From Haliclystus octoradiatus (Eukaryota > Cnidaria > Staurozoa > Stauromedusae > Haliclystidae): 64,000 nucleotides of DNA. A program made the position numbers and the translations under genes. The notes under the pieces were generated by a model. It searched no databases. It was not told the DNA's origin and was given only the letters and a program-made list of their open reading frames with translations. Each line of letters begins with the position of its first letter. The stretch's first letter is position 1. Where the stretch lies: assembly GCA_916610825.1 (NCBI GenBank), contig OU744446.1, forward strand, positions 21,089,223 through 21,153,222, given 5' to 3'. This document shows, in pieces, positions 27,001 to 41,400 of this stretch.

Positions 27001-28144
27001 GAAATGTTTTTGTGAAATTCGAATGCCCATGGGAATTAGGCATAGTTTTTGGTCATTTCGAATTCCCATGGAAATTAGGAATTGTTCTTTGTCATTTTGG
27101 ACTGTTTTTGTCAAATTTGAATTCCCGAGGGAATTAAGCATTGTTTTTGGTCATTTTGAACATTTTTTGTGAAATTCGAATTCCCATGAGAATCAGGCAT
27201 TGTTTTTGCTCATTTCGAATTCCAATTAGAATTAGGCATTGTTTTTGGTCATCTCGGACTGTTTTTGTCAAAATTGAATTCCCATGGGAATTAGGCATTG
27301 TTCTTGGTCATCTGGAATTCCCATGGGAATTATGCTTTGGTTTAGTCATTTTGAAATGTTTTTGTGAAATTCGAATGCCCATGGTAACTAGGCATAGTTT
27401 TTGGTCATTTCGAATTCCCATAAGAATTGGGCATTGTTTTTTATCATTTTGGACTGTTTTGTCAAATTTCAATTTCCCGAGGGAATTAAGCATTGTTTTT
27501 GGTTATCTTGAAGTTTATATGTCAAATTTGAATTCCCATGGGAATTAGGCATTGTTTTTGGTCATTTCGAATTCCCATGGAAATTAGGCATTGTTCTTTG
27601 TCATTTTGGACTGTTTTTGTCAAATTTGAATTCCCGAGGGAATTAAGCATAGTTTTTGGTCATTTTGAACTGTTTTTGTCAAATTCGAATTCCCGATGGA
27701 ATTAAGCATTGTTTTTAATTATTTTGAACTGTATTTATCAAATTAGAATTCCTATGGGAATTAGGCATTGTTTTTTGTCATTTTGGACTGTTTTTGTCAA
27801 ATTTGAATTCCCGAGGGAATTAAGCATTGTTTTTGGTCATTTTGAACTGTTTTTGTCAAATTCGAATTCCCGAGGGAATTAAGCATTGTTTTTAATTATT
27901 ATGAACTTTAATTGTCAAATTTGAATTCCCATGGGAAATAGAAATTTCTCTTTGTATCTTTGAACTGTATTTGTCAAATTTGAATACTTCTGGGAATTAG
28001 GCTTTGATTTAGTCATTTTGAATTGGTTTTGTGAAATTCGAAATCCCATGGGAATCAGGCAATGTTTTTGGTCATTTTGGAAAGTTTTTGTCAAATTTGA
28101 AGTCCCGAGGGAATTAAGCATTGCTTTTAATTATTTTGAACTGT

Positions 28145-31100
28145 AATTGTCAAATTCGAATTCCCATTGGAATTAGGCATTGTTTTTGGTCATTTCTTAT
28201 TCCCATGAGAATAAGGCATTGTTTTTGGTCATCTCGGACTGTTTTTGTCAAAATTGAATTCCCATGGGAATTAGGCATTGTTCTTGGTCATCTGGAATTC
28301 CCATGGGAATTAGGCTTTTGTTTAGTCATTTTGAAATGTTTTTGTGAAATTCGAATGCCCATGGGAGTTAGGCATAGTTTTTGGTCAATTCGAATTCCCA
28401 TAAGAATTGGGCATTGTTTTTTATCATTTTGGACTGTTTTTGTCAAATTTCAATTTCCCGAGGGAATTAAGCATTGTTTTTGGATATTTTGAAATGTATT
28501 TGTCAAATTCGAATTCCCATGGCAATTAGGCATTTTTTTTGGTCATTTCGAATTCCCATGGAAATTAGGCATTGTTCTTTGTCATTTTGGACTGTTTTTG
28601 TCAAATTTGAATTCCCGAGGGAATTAAGCATTGTTTTTGGTCATTTTGAACTGTTTTTGTCAAATTCGAATTCCAGAGGGAATTAAGCATTGTTTTTAAT
28701 TATTTTGAACTGTATTTATCAAATTACAATTCCTATGGGAATTAGGCATTGTTTTTTGTCATTTTGGACTGTTTTTGTCAGACTCGAATTCCCGAAGGAT
28801 TTAAGCATTGCTTTTAATTATTTTGAACTGTATTTGTCAAATTCGAATTCCCATTGGAATTAGGCATTGTTTTTGGTCATTTCGTATTCCCATGAGAATA
28901 AGGCATTGTTTTTGGTTATTTTGGACTGTATTTGTCAAATTTGAATTCCCATGGGAATTATAGGTTCCCTTTGGTTTAGTCATCTTGAAATTTTGTGAAA
29001 TTCGAATGCCCAAAGGAATTAGGCATAGTTTTTGGTCATTTCGAATTCCCATAAGAATTGGGCATTGTTTTTTATCATTTTGGACTGTTTTTGTCAAATT
29101 TCAATTTCCCGAGGGAATTAAGCATTGTTTTTGGATATTTTGAAGTGTATTTGTCAAATTCGAATTCCCATGGCAATTAGGCATTGTTTTTGGTCATTTC
29201 GAATTCCCATGGAAATTAGGCATTGTTCTTTGTCATTTTGGACTGTTTTTGTCAAATTTGAATTCCCGAGGGAATTAAGCAATGTTTTTGGTCATTTTGA
29301 ACTGTTTTTGTCAAATTCGAATTCCAGAGGGAATTAAGCATTGTTTTTAATTATTTTGAACTGTATTTATCAAATTACAATTCCTATGGGAATTAGGCAT
29401 TGTTTTTTGTCATTTTGGACTGTTTTTGTCAGACTCGAATTCCCGAGGGATTTAAGCATTGCTTTTAATTATTTTGAACTGTTTTTGTCAAATTCGAATT
29501 CCCATGAGAAATAGAAATTTCTCTTTGTCATTTTGAACTGTATTTGTCAAATTTGAAATCCAATCGGAATTAGGCTTTGATTTAGTCATTTTGAACTGTT
29601 TTTGTGAAATTCGATTTCCCGAGGGAATTAAGCATTGTTTTTGGATATTTTGAAGTGTATTTGTCAAATTCGAATTCCCATGGCAATTAGGCATTGTTTT
29701 TGGTCATTTCGAATTCCCATGGAAATTAGGCATTGTTCTTTGTCATTTTGGACTGTTTTTGTCAAATTTGAATTCCCGTTTTAATTAAGCATTGTTTTAG
29801 GTCATTTTGAGCTGTTTTTGTAAAATTCGAATTCCCTTGGGAACTGGGCATTGTTTTTGGTCATTTTGAGCTGTTTTTGAAAAATTCAAATTCCCTTGGG
29901 AATTAGGCATTGTTTTTGGTTATTTTGGACTGTATTTGTCAAATTTGAATTCCCATGGGAATTATAGGTTCCCTTTGGTTTAGTCATTTTGAAATGTTTT
30001 TGTGAAAATCGAATGCCCAAAGGAATTAGGCATAGTTTTAGGTCATTTCGAATTCCCATAAGAATTGGGCATTGTTTTTTATTATTTTGGACTGTTTTTG
30101 TCAAATTTCAATTTCCCGAGGGAATTAAGCATTGTTTTTTGTTATTTTGAAGTGTATTTGTCAAATTCGAATTCCCATGGGAATTAGGCATTGTTTTTGG
30201 TCATTTCGAATTCCCATGGAAATTAGGCATTGTTCTTTGTCATTTTGGACTGTTTTTGTCAAATTTGAATTCCCGAGGGAATTAAGCATTGTTTTTGGTC
30301 ATTTTGAACTGTTTTTGTCAAATTCGAATTCCCTTGGGAATTAAGCATTGTTTTTGGTCATTTTGAACTGTTTTTGTCAAATTCGAATTCCCATGGGAAT
30401 TAGGCATTGTTTTTTGTCATTTTGGACTGTTTTTGTCAAATTTGAATTCCCGAGGGAATTAAGCATTGTTTTTGGTCATTTTGAACTGTTTTTGTCAAAT
30501 TCGAATTCCCGAGGGAATTAAGCATTGTTTTTAATTATTATGAACTTTATTTGTCAAATTTGAATTCCCATGGGAAATAGAAATTTCTCTTTGTAATTTT
30601 GAACTGTATTTGTCAAATTTGAATACTCATGGGAATTATGCTTTGATTTAGTCATTTTGAATTGGTTTTGTGAAATTCGAATTCCCATGGGAATCAGGCA
30701 TTATTTTTGGTCATTTCGGAAAGTTTTTGTCAAGTTTGAAGTCCCGAGGGAATTAAGCATTGCTTTTAATTATTTTGAATTGTAATTGTCAAATTCGAAT
30801 TCCCATTGGAATTAGGCATTGTTTTTGGTCATTTCTTATTCCCATTGGAATTAGGCATTGTTTTTGGTCATTTCGTATTCCCATGAGAATAAGGCATTGT
30901 TTTTGGTTATTTTGGACTGTATTTGTCAAATTTGAATTCCTATGGGAATTATAGGTTCCCTTTGGTTTAGTCATTTTGAAATGTTTTTGTGAAATTCGAA
31001 TTCCCATTGGAATTAGGCATTGTTTTTGGTCATTTCTTATTCCCATGAGAATAAGGCATTGTTTTTGGTCATCTCGGACTGTTTTTGTCAAAATTGAATT

Positions 31101-33824
31101 CCCATGGGAATTAGGCATTGTTCTTGGTCATCTGGAATTCCCATGGGAATTAGGCTTTTGTTTAGTCATTTTGAAATGTTTTTGTGAAATTCGAATGCCC
31201 ATGGGAGTTAGGCATAGTTTTTGGTCAATTCGAATTCCCATAAGAATTGGGCATTGTTTTTTATCATTTTGGACTGTTTTTGTCAAATTTCAATTTCCCG
31301 AGGGAATTAAGCATTGTTTTTGGATATTTTGAAATGTATTTGTCAAATTCGAATTCCCATGGCAATTAGGCATTTTTTTTGGTCATTTCGAATTCCCATG
31401 GAAATTAGGCATTGTTCTTTGTCATTTTGGACTGTTTTTGTCAAATTTGAATTCCCGAGGGAATTAAGCATTGTTTTTGGTCATTTTGAACTGTTTTTGT
31501 CAAATTCGAATTCCAGAGGGAATTAAGCATTGTTTTTAATTATTTTGAACTGTATTTATCAAATTACAATTCCTATGGGAATTAGGCATTGTTTTTTGTC
31601 ATTTTGGACTGTTTTTGTCAGACTCGAATTCCCGAAGGATTTAAGCATTGCTTTTAATTATTTTGAACTGTATTTGTCAAATTCGAATTCCCATTGGAAT
31701 TAGGCATTGTTTTTGGTCATTTCGTATTCCCATGAGAATAAGGCATTGTTTTTGGTTATTTTGGACTGTATTTGTCAAATTTGAATTCCCATGGGAATTA
31801 TAGGTTCCCTTTGGTTTAGTCATCTTGAAATTTTGTGAAATTCGAATGCCCAAAGGAATTAGGCATAGTTTTTGGTCATTTCGAATTCCCATAAGAATTG
31901 GGCATTGTTTTTTATCATTTTGGACTGTTTTTGTCAAATTTCAATTTCCCGAGGGAATTAAGCATTGTTTTTGGATATTTTGAAGTGTATTTGTCAAATT
32001 CGAATTCCCATGGCAATTAGGCATTGTTTTTGGTCATTTCGAATTCCCATGGAAATTAGGCATTGTTCTTTGTCATTTTGGACTGTTTTTGTCAAATTTG
32101 AATTCCCGAGGGAATTAAGCAATGTTTTTGGTCATTTTGAACTGTTTTTGTCAAATTCGAATTCCAGAGGGAATTAAGCATTGTTTTTAATTATTTTGAA
32201 CTGTATTTATCAAATTACAATTCCTATGGGAATTAGGCATTGTTTTTTGTCATTTTGGACTGTTTTTGTCAGACTCGAATTCCCGAGGGATTTAAGCATT
32301 GCTTTTAATTATTTTGAACTGTTTTTGTCAAATTCGAATTCCCATGAGAAATAGAAATTTCTCTTTGTCATTTTGAACTGTATTTGTCAAATTTGAAATC
32401 CAATCGGAATTAGGCTTTGATTTAGTCATTTTGAACTGTTTTTGTGAAATTCGATTTCCCGAGGGAATTAAGCATTGTTTTTGGATATTTTGAAGTGTAT
32501 TTGTCAAATTCGAATTCCCATGGGAATTAGGCATTGTTTTTGGTCATTTCGAATTCCCATGGAAATTAGGCATTGTTCTTTGTCATTTTGGACTGTTTTT
32601 GTCAAATTTGAATTCCCGAGGGAATTAAGCATTGTTTTAGGTCATTTTGAGCTGTTTTTGTAAAATTCGAATTCCCTTGGGAACTGGGCATTGTTTTTGG
32701 TCATTTTGAGCTGTTTTTGAAAAATTCAAATTCCCTTGGGAATTAGGCATTGTTTTTGGTTATTTTGGACTGTATTTGTCAAATTTGAATTCCCATGGGA
32801 ATTATAGGTTCCCTTTGGTTTAGTCATTTTGAAATGTTTTTGTGAAAATCGAATGCCCAAAGGAATTAGGCATAGTTTTAGGTCATTTCGAATTCCCATA
32901 AGAATTGGGCATTGTTTTTTATTATTTTGGACTGTTTTTGTCAAATTTCAATTTCCCGAGGGAATTAAGCATTGTTTTTTGTTATCTTGAAGTGTATTTG
33001 TCAAATTCGAATTCCCATGGGAATTAGGCATTGTTTTTGGTCATTTCGAATTCCCATGGAAATTAGGCATTGTTCTTTGTCATTTTGGACTGTTTTTGTC
33101 AAATTTGAATTCCCGAGGGAATTAAGCATTGTTTTTGGTCATTTTGAACTGTTTTTGTCAAATTCGAATTCCCTTGGGAATTAAGCATTGTTTTTAATTA
33201 TTTTGAACTGTATTTATCAAATTAGAATTCCTATGGGAATTAGGCATTGTTTTTTGTCATTTTGGACTGTTTTTGTCAAATTTGAATTCCCGAGGGAATT
33301 AAGCATTGTTTTTGGTCATTTTGAACTGTTTTTGTCAAATTCGAATTCCCGAGGGAATTAAGCATTGTTTTTAATTATTATGAACTTTATTTGTCAAATT
33401 TGAATTCCCATGGGAAATAGAAATTTCTCTTTGTAATTTTGAACTGTATTTGTCAAATTTGAATACTCATGGGAATTATGCTTTGATTTAGTCATTTTGA
33501 ATTGGTTTTGTGAAATTCGAATTCCCATGGGAATCAGGCATTATTTTTGGTCATTTCGGAAAGTTTTTGTCAAGTTTGAAGTCCCGAGGGAATTAAGCAT
33601 TGCTTTTAATTATTTTGAATTGTAATTGTCAAATTCGAATTCCCATTGGAATTAGGCATTGTTTTTGGTCATTTCTTATTCCCATTGGAATTAGGCATTG
33701 TTTTTGGTCATTTCGTATTCCCATGAGAATAAGGCATTGTTTTTGGTTATTTTGGACTGTATTTGTCAAATTTGAATTCCTATGGGAATTATAGGTTCCC
33801 TTTGGTTTAGTCATTTTGAAATGT
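28145..33824. repeat. Tandem duplication of 2,840 bp
   Basis: Bases ~28,145-30,984 are repeated at ~30,985-33,824 at a constant offset of 2,840. The breakpoint is visible near 30,985-30,992: a GTTTTTGTGAAATTCG end of one monomer is joined to the CGAATTCCCATTGG start of another. At the corresponding place copy 1 has CGAATGCCCATGGG (16,965). The copies are nearly identical. One difference: ~30,342 reads into TTTTTGGTCATTTTG where 33,185 has TTTTTAATTATTTTG. Confidence 0.85.
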
Positions 33825-34651
33825 TTTTGTGAAATTCGAATGCCCATGGGAGTTAGGCATAGTTTTTGGTCATTTCGAATTCCCATAAGAATTGGGCATT
33901 GTTTTTTATCATTTTGGAGACTGTTTTTGTCAAATTTCAATTTCCCGAGGGAATAAAGCATTGTTTTTGGTTATTTTGAAGTGTATTTTTCAAATTCGAA
34001 TTCCCATTGGAATTAGGCATTGTTTTTAATCATTTCGAATTCCCATGGAAACTAGGCATTGTTTTTGGTTATTTTGGACTGTATTTGTCAAATTTGAATT
34101 CCCATGGAAATTATAGGTTCCCTTTGGTTTAGTCATTTTGAAATGTTTTTGTGAAATTCGAATGCCCAAAGGAATTAGGCATAGTTTTTGGTCATTTCGA
34201 ATTCCCATAAGAATTGGGCATTGTTTTTTATCAGTTTGGACTGTTTTTGTCAAATTTTAATTTCCCGAGGAAATTAAGCATTGTTTTTGGTTATTTTGAA
34301 GTGTATTTGTCAAATTCGAATTCCCATAGGAATTAGGCATTGTTTTTGGTCATTTCGAATTCCCATGGAAATTAGGCATTGTTCTTTGTCATTTTGGACT
34401 GTTTCTGTCAAATTTGAATTCCCGAGGGAATTAAGCATTGTTTTTGGTCATTTTGAACTGTTTTTGTCAAATTCGAATTCCCGAGGGAATTAAGCATTGT
34501 TTTTAATTATTATGAACTTTATTTGTCAAATTTGAATTCCCATGGGAAATAGAAATTTCTCTTTGTAATTTTGAACTGTATTTGTCAAATTTGAATACTC
34601 ATGGGAATTAGGCTTTGATTTAGTCATTTTGAACTGGTTTTGTGAAATTCG

Positions 34652-34886
34652 AATTCCCTTGGGAATTAAGCGTTGTTTTTGTCATTTTGAGCTGATTTTG
34701 TAAAATTCGAATTCCCTTTAGAATTAAGCATTGTTTTAAGTCATTTTGAGCTGTTTTTGTCAAATTTGAATTCCATTGGGAATTAAGCATTGTTTAAGGT
34801 CATTTTGAGCTGTTTTTGAAAAGTTCGAACTCCCTTGTGAATTAAGCATTGTTTTGGGTCATTCTGAGCTGTTTTTGTCAAATTTG
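34652..34886 (+). repeat. Patch of four type C monomers, macro-copy 2
   Basis: Exact positional equivalent (offset 16,876) of the type C patch at 17,776-18,010, with at least one substitution (ATTCCATTGGG against ATTCCCTTGGG). It shows that the patch predates the 16.4-kb duplication. Confidence 0.8.
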
Positions 34887-35486
34887 AATTCCCGAGGGAA
34901 TTAAGCATTGTTTTTGGTTATTTTGGACTGTATTTGTCAAATTTGAATTCCCATGGGAATTATAGGTTCCCTTTGGTTTAGTCATTTTGAAATTTTGAGA
35001 AATTCGAATGCCCAAAGGAATTAGGCATAGTTTTTGGTCATTTCGAATTCCCATAAGAATTGGGCATTGTTTTTTATCATTTTGGACTGTTTTTGTCAAA
35101 TTTCAATTTCCCGAGGGAATTAAGCATTGTTTTTGGATATTTTGAAGTGTATTTGTCAAATTCGAATTCCCATGGGAATTAGGCATTGTTTTTGGTCATT
35201 TCGAATTCCCATGGAAATTAGGCATTGTTCTTTGTCATTTTGGACTGTTTTTGTCAAATTTGAATTCCCGAGGGAATTAAGCATTGTTTTTGGTCATTTT
35301 GAACTGTTTTTGTCAAATTCGAATTCCAGAGGGAATTAAGCATTGTTTTTAATTATTTTGAACTGTATTTATCAAATTACAATTCCTATGGGAATTAGGC
35401 ATTGTTTTCTGTCATTTTGGACTGTTTTTGTCAGACTCGAATTCCCGAGGGATTTAAGCAGTGCTTTTAATTATTTTGAACTGTTT

Positions 35487-38400
35487 TTGTCAAATTCGAA
35501 TTCCCATGAGAAATAGAAATTTCTCTTTGTCATTTTGAACTGTTTTTGTGAAATTCGATTTCCCATGGGAATTAGGCATTGTTTTTGGTCATTTCAAATT
35601 CCAATGGGAATCAGGCATTGTTTTTGATCATTTGGAATTCCTATGGGAATTAGGCATTGTTGTTTTTCATTTTGAACTGATTTTGTCAAATTCGAATTCA
35701 CATGAGAAATAGAAATTTCTCTTTGTCATTTTGAACTGTATTTGTCAAATTTGAAATCCCATCGGAATAAGGCTTTGATTTAGTCATTTTGAACTGTTTT
35801 TGTGAAATTCGAATTCCCATGGGAATCAGGCATTGTTTTTGCTCATTTCGAATTCCTATTAGAATTAGGCATTGTTTTTGGTCATCTCGGACTGTTTTTG
35901 TCAAAATTGAATTCCCATGGGAATTAGGCATTGTTCTTGGTCATCTGGAATTCCCATGGGAATTAGGCTTTGGTTTAGTCATTTTGAAATGTTTTTGTGA
36001 AATTCGAATGCCCATGGGAATTAGGCATAGTTTTTGGTCATTTCGAATTCCCATGGAAATTAGGAATTGTTCTTTGTCATTTTGGACTGTTTTTGTCAAA
36101 TTTGAATTCCCGAGGGAATTAAGCATTGTTTTTGGTCATTTTGAACATTTTTTGTGAAATTCGAATTCCCATGAGAATCAGGCATTGTTTTTGCTCATTT
36201 CGAATTCCAATTAGAATTAGGCATTGTTTTTGGTCATCTCGGACTGTTTTTGTCAAAATTGAATTCCCATGGGAATTAGGCATTGTTCTTGGTCATCTGG
36301 AATTCCCATGGGAATTATGCTTTGGTTTAGTCATTTTGAAATGTTTTTGTGAAATTCGAATGCCCATGGTAATTAGGCATAGTTTTTGGTCATTTCGAAT
36401 TCCCATAAGAATTGGGCATTGTTTTTTATCATCTTGGACTGTTTTGTCAAATTTCAATTTCCCGAGGGAATTAAGCATTGTTTTTGGTTATCTTGAAGTT
36501 TATATGTCAAATTTGAATTCCCATGGGAATTAGGCATTGTTTTTGGTCATTTCGAATTCCCATGGAAATTAGGCATTGTTCTTTGTCATTTTGGACTGTT
36601 TTTGTCAAATTTGAATTCCCGAGGGAATTAAGCATAGTTTTTGGTCATTTTGAACTGTTTTTGTCAAATTCGAATTCCCGATGGAATTAAGCATTGTTTT
36701 TAATTATTTTGAACTGTTTTTATCAAATTAGAATTCCTATGGAAATTAGGCATTGTTTTTTGTCATTTTGGACTGTTTTTGTCAAATTTGAATTCCCGAG
36801 GGAATTAAGCATTGTTTTTGGTCATTTTGAACTGTTTTTGTCAAATTCGAATTCCCGAGGGAATTAAGCATTGTTTTTAATTATTATGAACTTTATTTGT
36901 CAAATTTGAATTCCCATGGGAAATAGAAATTTCTCTTTGTAATTTTGAACTGTATTTGTCAAATTTGAATACTTCTGGGAATTAGGCTTTGATTTAGTCA
37001 TTTTGAATTGGTTTTGTGAAATTCGAAATCCCATGGGAATCAGGCAATGTTTTTGGTCATTTTGGAAAGTTTTTGTCAAATTTGAAGTCCCGAGGGAATT
37101 AAGCATTGCTTTTAATTATTTTGAACTGTAATTGTCAAATTCGAATTCCCATTGGAATTAGGCATTGTTTTTGGTCATTTCTTATTCCCATGAGAATAAG
37201 GCATTGTTTTTGGTCATCTCGGACTGTTTTTGTCAAAATTGAATTCCCATGGGAATTAGGCATTGTTCTTGGTCATCTGGAATTCCCATGGGAATTAGGC
37301 TTTGGTTTAGTCATTTTGAAATGTTTTTGTGAAATTCGAATGCCCATGGGAGTTCAGGCATAGTTTTTGGTCATTTCGAATTCCCATAAGAATTGGGCAT
37401 TGTTTTTTATCATTTTGGACTGTTTTTGTCAAATTTCAATTTCCCGAGGGAATTAAGCATTGTTTTTGGATATTTTGAAATGTATTTGTCAAATTCGAAT
37501 TCCCATGGCAATTAGGCATTGTTTTTGGTCATTTCGAATTCCCATGGAAATTAGGCATTGTTCTTTGTCATTTTGGACTGTTTTTGTCAAATTTGAATTC
37601 CCGAGGGAATTAAGCATTGTTTTTGGTCATTTTGAACTGTTTTTGTCAAATTCGAATTCCAGAGGGAATTAAGCATTGTTTTTAATTATTTTGAACTGTA
37701 TTTATCAAATTACAATTCCTATGGGAATTAGGCATTGTTTTTTGTCATTTTGGACTGTTTTTGTCAGACTCGAATTCCCGAAGGATTTAAGCATTGCTTT
37801 TAATTATTTTGAACTGTATTTGTCAAATTCGAATTCCCATTGGAATTAGGCATTGTTTTTGGTCATTTCGTATTCCCATGAGAATAAGGCATTGTTTTTG
37901 GCTATTTTGGACTGTATTTGTCAAATTTGAATTCCCATGGGAATTATAGGTTCCCTTTGGTTTAGTCATTTTGAAATTTTGTGAAATTCGAATGCCCAAA
38001 GGAATTAGGCATAGTTTTTGGTCATTTCGAATTCCCATAAGAATTGGGCATTGTTTTTTATCATTTTGGACTGTTTTTGTCAAATTTCAATTTCCCGAGG
38101 GAATTAAGCATTGTTTTTGGATATTTTGAAGTGTATTTGTCAAATTCGAATTCCCATTGCAATTAGGCATTGTTTTTGGTCATTTCGAATTCCCATGGAA
38201 ATTAGGCATTGTTCTTTGTCATTTTGGACTGTTTTTGTCAAATTTGAATTCCCGAGGGAATTAAGCAATGTTTTTGGTCATTTTGAACTGTTTTTGTCAA
38301 ATTCGAATTCCAGAGGGAATTAAGCATTGCTTTTAATTATTTTGAACTGTATTTATCAAATTACAATTCCTATGGGAATTAGGCATTGTTTTTTGTCATT

Positions 38401-41400
38401 TTGAACTGTTTTTGTCAGACTCGAATTCCAGAGGGATTTAAGCATTGCTTTTAATTATTTTGAACTGTTTTTGTCAAACTCGAATTCCCATGAGAAATAG
38501 AAATTTCTCTTTGTCATTTTGAACTGTATTTGTCAAATTTGAAATCCAATCGGAATTAGGCTTTGATTTAGTCATTTTGAACTGTTTTTGTGAAATTCGA
38601 TTTCCCATGGGAATTAGGCATTGTTTTTGGTCATTTCAAATTCCAATGGGAATCAGGCATTGTTTTTGATCATTTGGAATTCCTATGGGAATTAGGCATT
38701 GTTGTTTTTCATTTTGAACTGATTTTGTCAAATTCGAATTCACATGAGAAATAGAAATTTCTCTTTGTCATTTTGAACTGTATTTGTCAAATTTGAAATC
38801 CCATCGGAATAAGGCTTTGATTTAGTCATTTTGAACTGTTTTTGTGAAATTCGAATTCCCATGGGAATCAGGCATTGTTTTTGCTCATTTCGAATTCCTA
38901 TTAGAATTAGGCATTGTTTTTGGTCATCTCGGACTGTTTTTGTCAAAATTGAATTCCCATGGGAATTAGGCATTGTTCTTTGTCATCTGGAATTCCCATG
39001 GGAATTAGGCTTTGGTTTAGTCATTTTGAAATGTTTTTGTGAAATTCGAATGCCCATGGGAATTAGGCATAGTTTTTGGTCATTTCGAATTCCCATGGAA
39101 ATTAGGCATTGTTCTTTGTCATTTTGGACTGTTTTTGTCAAATTTGAATTCCCGAGGGAATTAAGCATTGTTTTTGGTCATTTTGAATATTTTTTGTGAA
39201 ATTCGAATTCCCATGAGAATCAGGCATTGTTTTTGCTCATTTCGAATTCCAATTAGAATTAGGCATTGTTTTTGGTCATCTCGGCCTGTTTTTGTCAAAA
39301 TTGAATTCCCATGGGAATTAGGCATTGTTCTTGGTCATCTGGAATTCCCATGGGAATTAGGCTTTGGTTTAGTCATTTTGAAATGTTTTTGTGAAATTCG
39401 AATGCCCATGGTAATTAGGCATAGTTTTTGGTCATTTCGAATTCCCATAAGAATTGGGCATTGTTTTTTATCATTTTGGACTGTTTTGTCAAATTTCAAT
39501 TTCCCGAGGGAATTAAGCATTGTTTTTGGTTATCTTGAAGTTTATTTGTCAAATTCGAATTCCCATGGGAATTAGGCATTGTTTTTGGTCATTTCGAATT
39601 CCCATGGAAATTAGGCATTGTTCTTTGTCATTTTGGACTGTTTTTGTCAAATTTGAATTCCCGAGGGAATTAAGCATAGTTTTTGGTCATTTTGAACTGT
39701 TTTTGTCAAATTCGAATTCCCGAGGGAATTAAGCATTGTTTTTAATTATTTTGAACTGTATTTATCAAATTAGAATTCCTATGGGAATTAGGCATTGTTT
39801 TTTGTCATTTTGGACTGTTTTTGTCAAATTTGAATTCCCGAGGGAATTAAGCATTGTTTTTGGTCATTTTGAACTGTTTTTGTCAATTCGAATTCCCGAG
39901 GGAATTAAGCATTGTTTTTAATTATTATGAACTTTATTTGTCAAATTTGAATTCCCATGGGAAATAGAAATTTCTCTTTGTAATTTTGAACTGTATTTGT
40001 CAAATTTGAATACTTCTGGGAATTAGGCTTTGATTTAGTCATTTTGAATTGGTTTTGTGAAATTCGAAATCCCATGGGAATCAGGCATTGTTTTTGGTCA
40101 TTTTGGAAAGTTTTTGTCAAATTTGAAGTCCCGAGGGAATTAAGCATTGCTTTTAATTATTTTGTCAAAATTGAATTCCCATGGGAACTAGGCATTGTTC
40201 TTGGTCATCTGGAATTCCCATGGGAATTAGGCTTTGGTTTAGTCATTTTGAAATGTTTTTGTGAAATTCGAATGCCCATGGGAGTTAGGCATAGTTTTTG
40301 GTCATTTCGAATTCCCATAAGAATTGGGCATTGTTTTTTATCATTTTGGACTGTTTTTGTCAAATTTCAATTTCCCGAGGGAATTAAGCATTGTTTTTGG
40401 ATATTTTGAAGTGTATTTGTCAAATTCGAATTCCCATGGCAATTAGGCATTGTTTTTGGTCATTTCGAATTCCCATGGAAATTAGGCATTGTTCTTTGTC
40501 ATTTTGGACTGTTTTTGTCAAATTTGAATTCCTGAGGGAATTAAGCATTGTTTTTGGTCATTTTGAACTGTTTTTGTCAAATTCGAATTCCAGAGGGAAT
40601 TAAGCATTGTTTTTAATTATTTTGAACTGTATTTATCAAATTACAATTCCTATGGGAATTACGCATTGTTTTTTGTCATTTTGGACTGTTTTTGTCAGAC
40701 TCGAATTCCCGAAGGATTTAAGCATTGCTTTTAATTATTTTGAACTGTATTTGTCAAATTCGAATTCCCATTGGAATTAGGCATTGTTTTTGGTCATTTC
40801 GTATTCCCATGAGAATAAGGCATTGTTTTTGGTTATTTTGGACTGTATTTGTCAAATTTGAATTCCCATGGGAATTATAGGTTCCCTTTGGTTTAGTCAT
40901 TTTGAAATTTTGTGAAATTCGAATGCCCAAAGGAATTAGGCATAGTTTTTGGTCATTTCGAATTCCCATAAGAATTGGGCATTGTTTTTTATCATTTTGG
41001 ACTGTTTTTGTCAAATTTCAATTTCCCGAGGGAATTAAGCATTGTTTTTGGATATTTTGAAGTGTATTTGTCAAATTCGAATTCCCATAGCAATTAAGCA
41101 TTGTTTTTGGTCATTTCGAATTCCCATGGAAATTAGGCATTGTTCTTTGTCATTTTTTACTGTTTTTGTCAAATTTGAATTCCCGAGGGAATTAAGCATT
41201 TTTTTAGGTCATTTTGAGCTGTTTTTGTAAAATTCGAATTCCCTTGGGAACTGGGCATTGTTTTTGGTCATTTTGAGCTGTTTTTGAAAAATTCAAATTC
41301 CCTTGGGAATTAGGCATTGTTTTTGGTCATTTCGTATTCCCATGAGAATAAGGCATTGTTTTTGGTTATTTTGGACTGTATTTGTCAAATTTGAATTCCC

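Larger units (their letters stand above)
18611..35486. repeat. 16.4-kb macro-repeat, copy 2 (16.9 kb)
   Basis: Collinear with 2,256-18,610. Differences from copy 1 include: a shortened, mosaic start at 18,611-20,261; absence of the 933-bp duplication; about 158 bp more near 25.4 kb (the CATAAGAATT monomer near 25,411 runs on into several units that copy 1 lacks at 11,549); a 2,840-bp tandem duplication; and a 2-bp insertion at ~33,916 (TTGGAGACTG). Between indels the two copies differ by only scattered substitutions by eye. The copy ends at ~35,486, where copy 1 goes to AAATTTGAATTCCCATGGG but this one jumps to array like that at 26.5 kb. Confidence 0.8.

Noticed and set aside
33905-33925. 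2-bp insertion GGAGACTG as a biological marker
   Set aside because: It is a single small change in a near-identical repeat and may be a sequencing error; likewise the 1-bp changes near 8,917 and 37,355.
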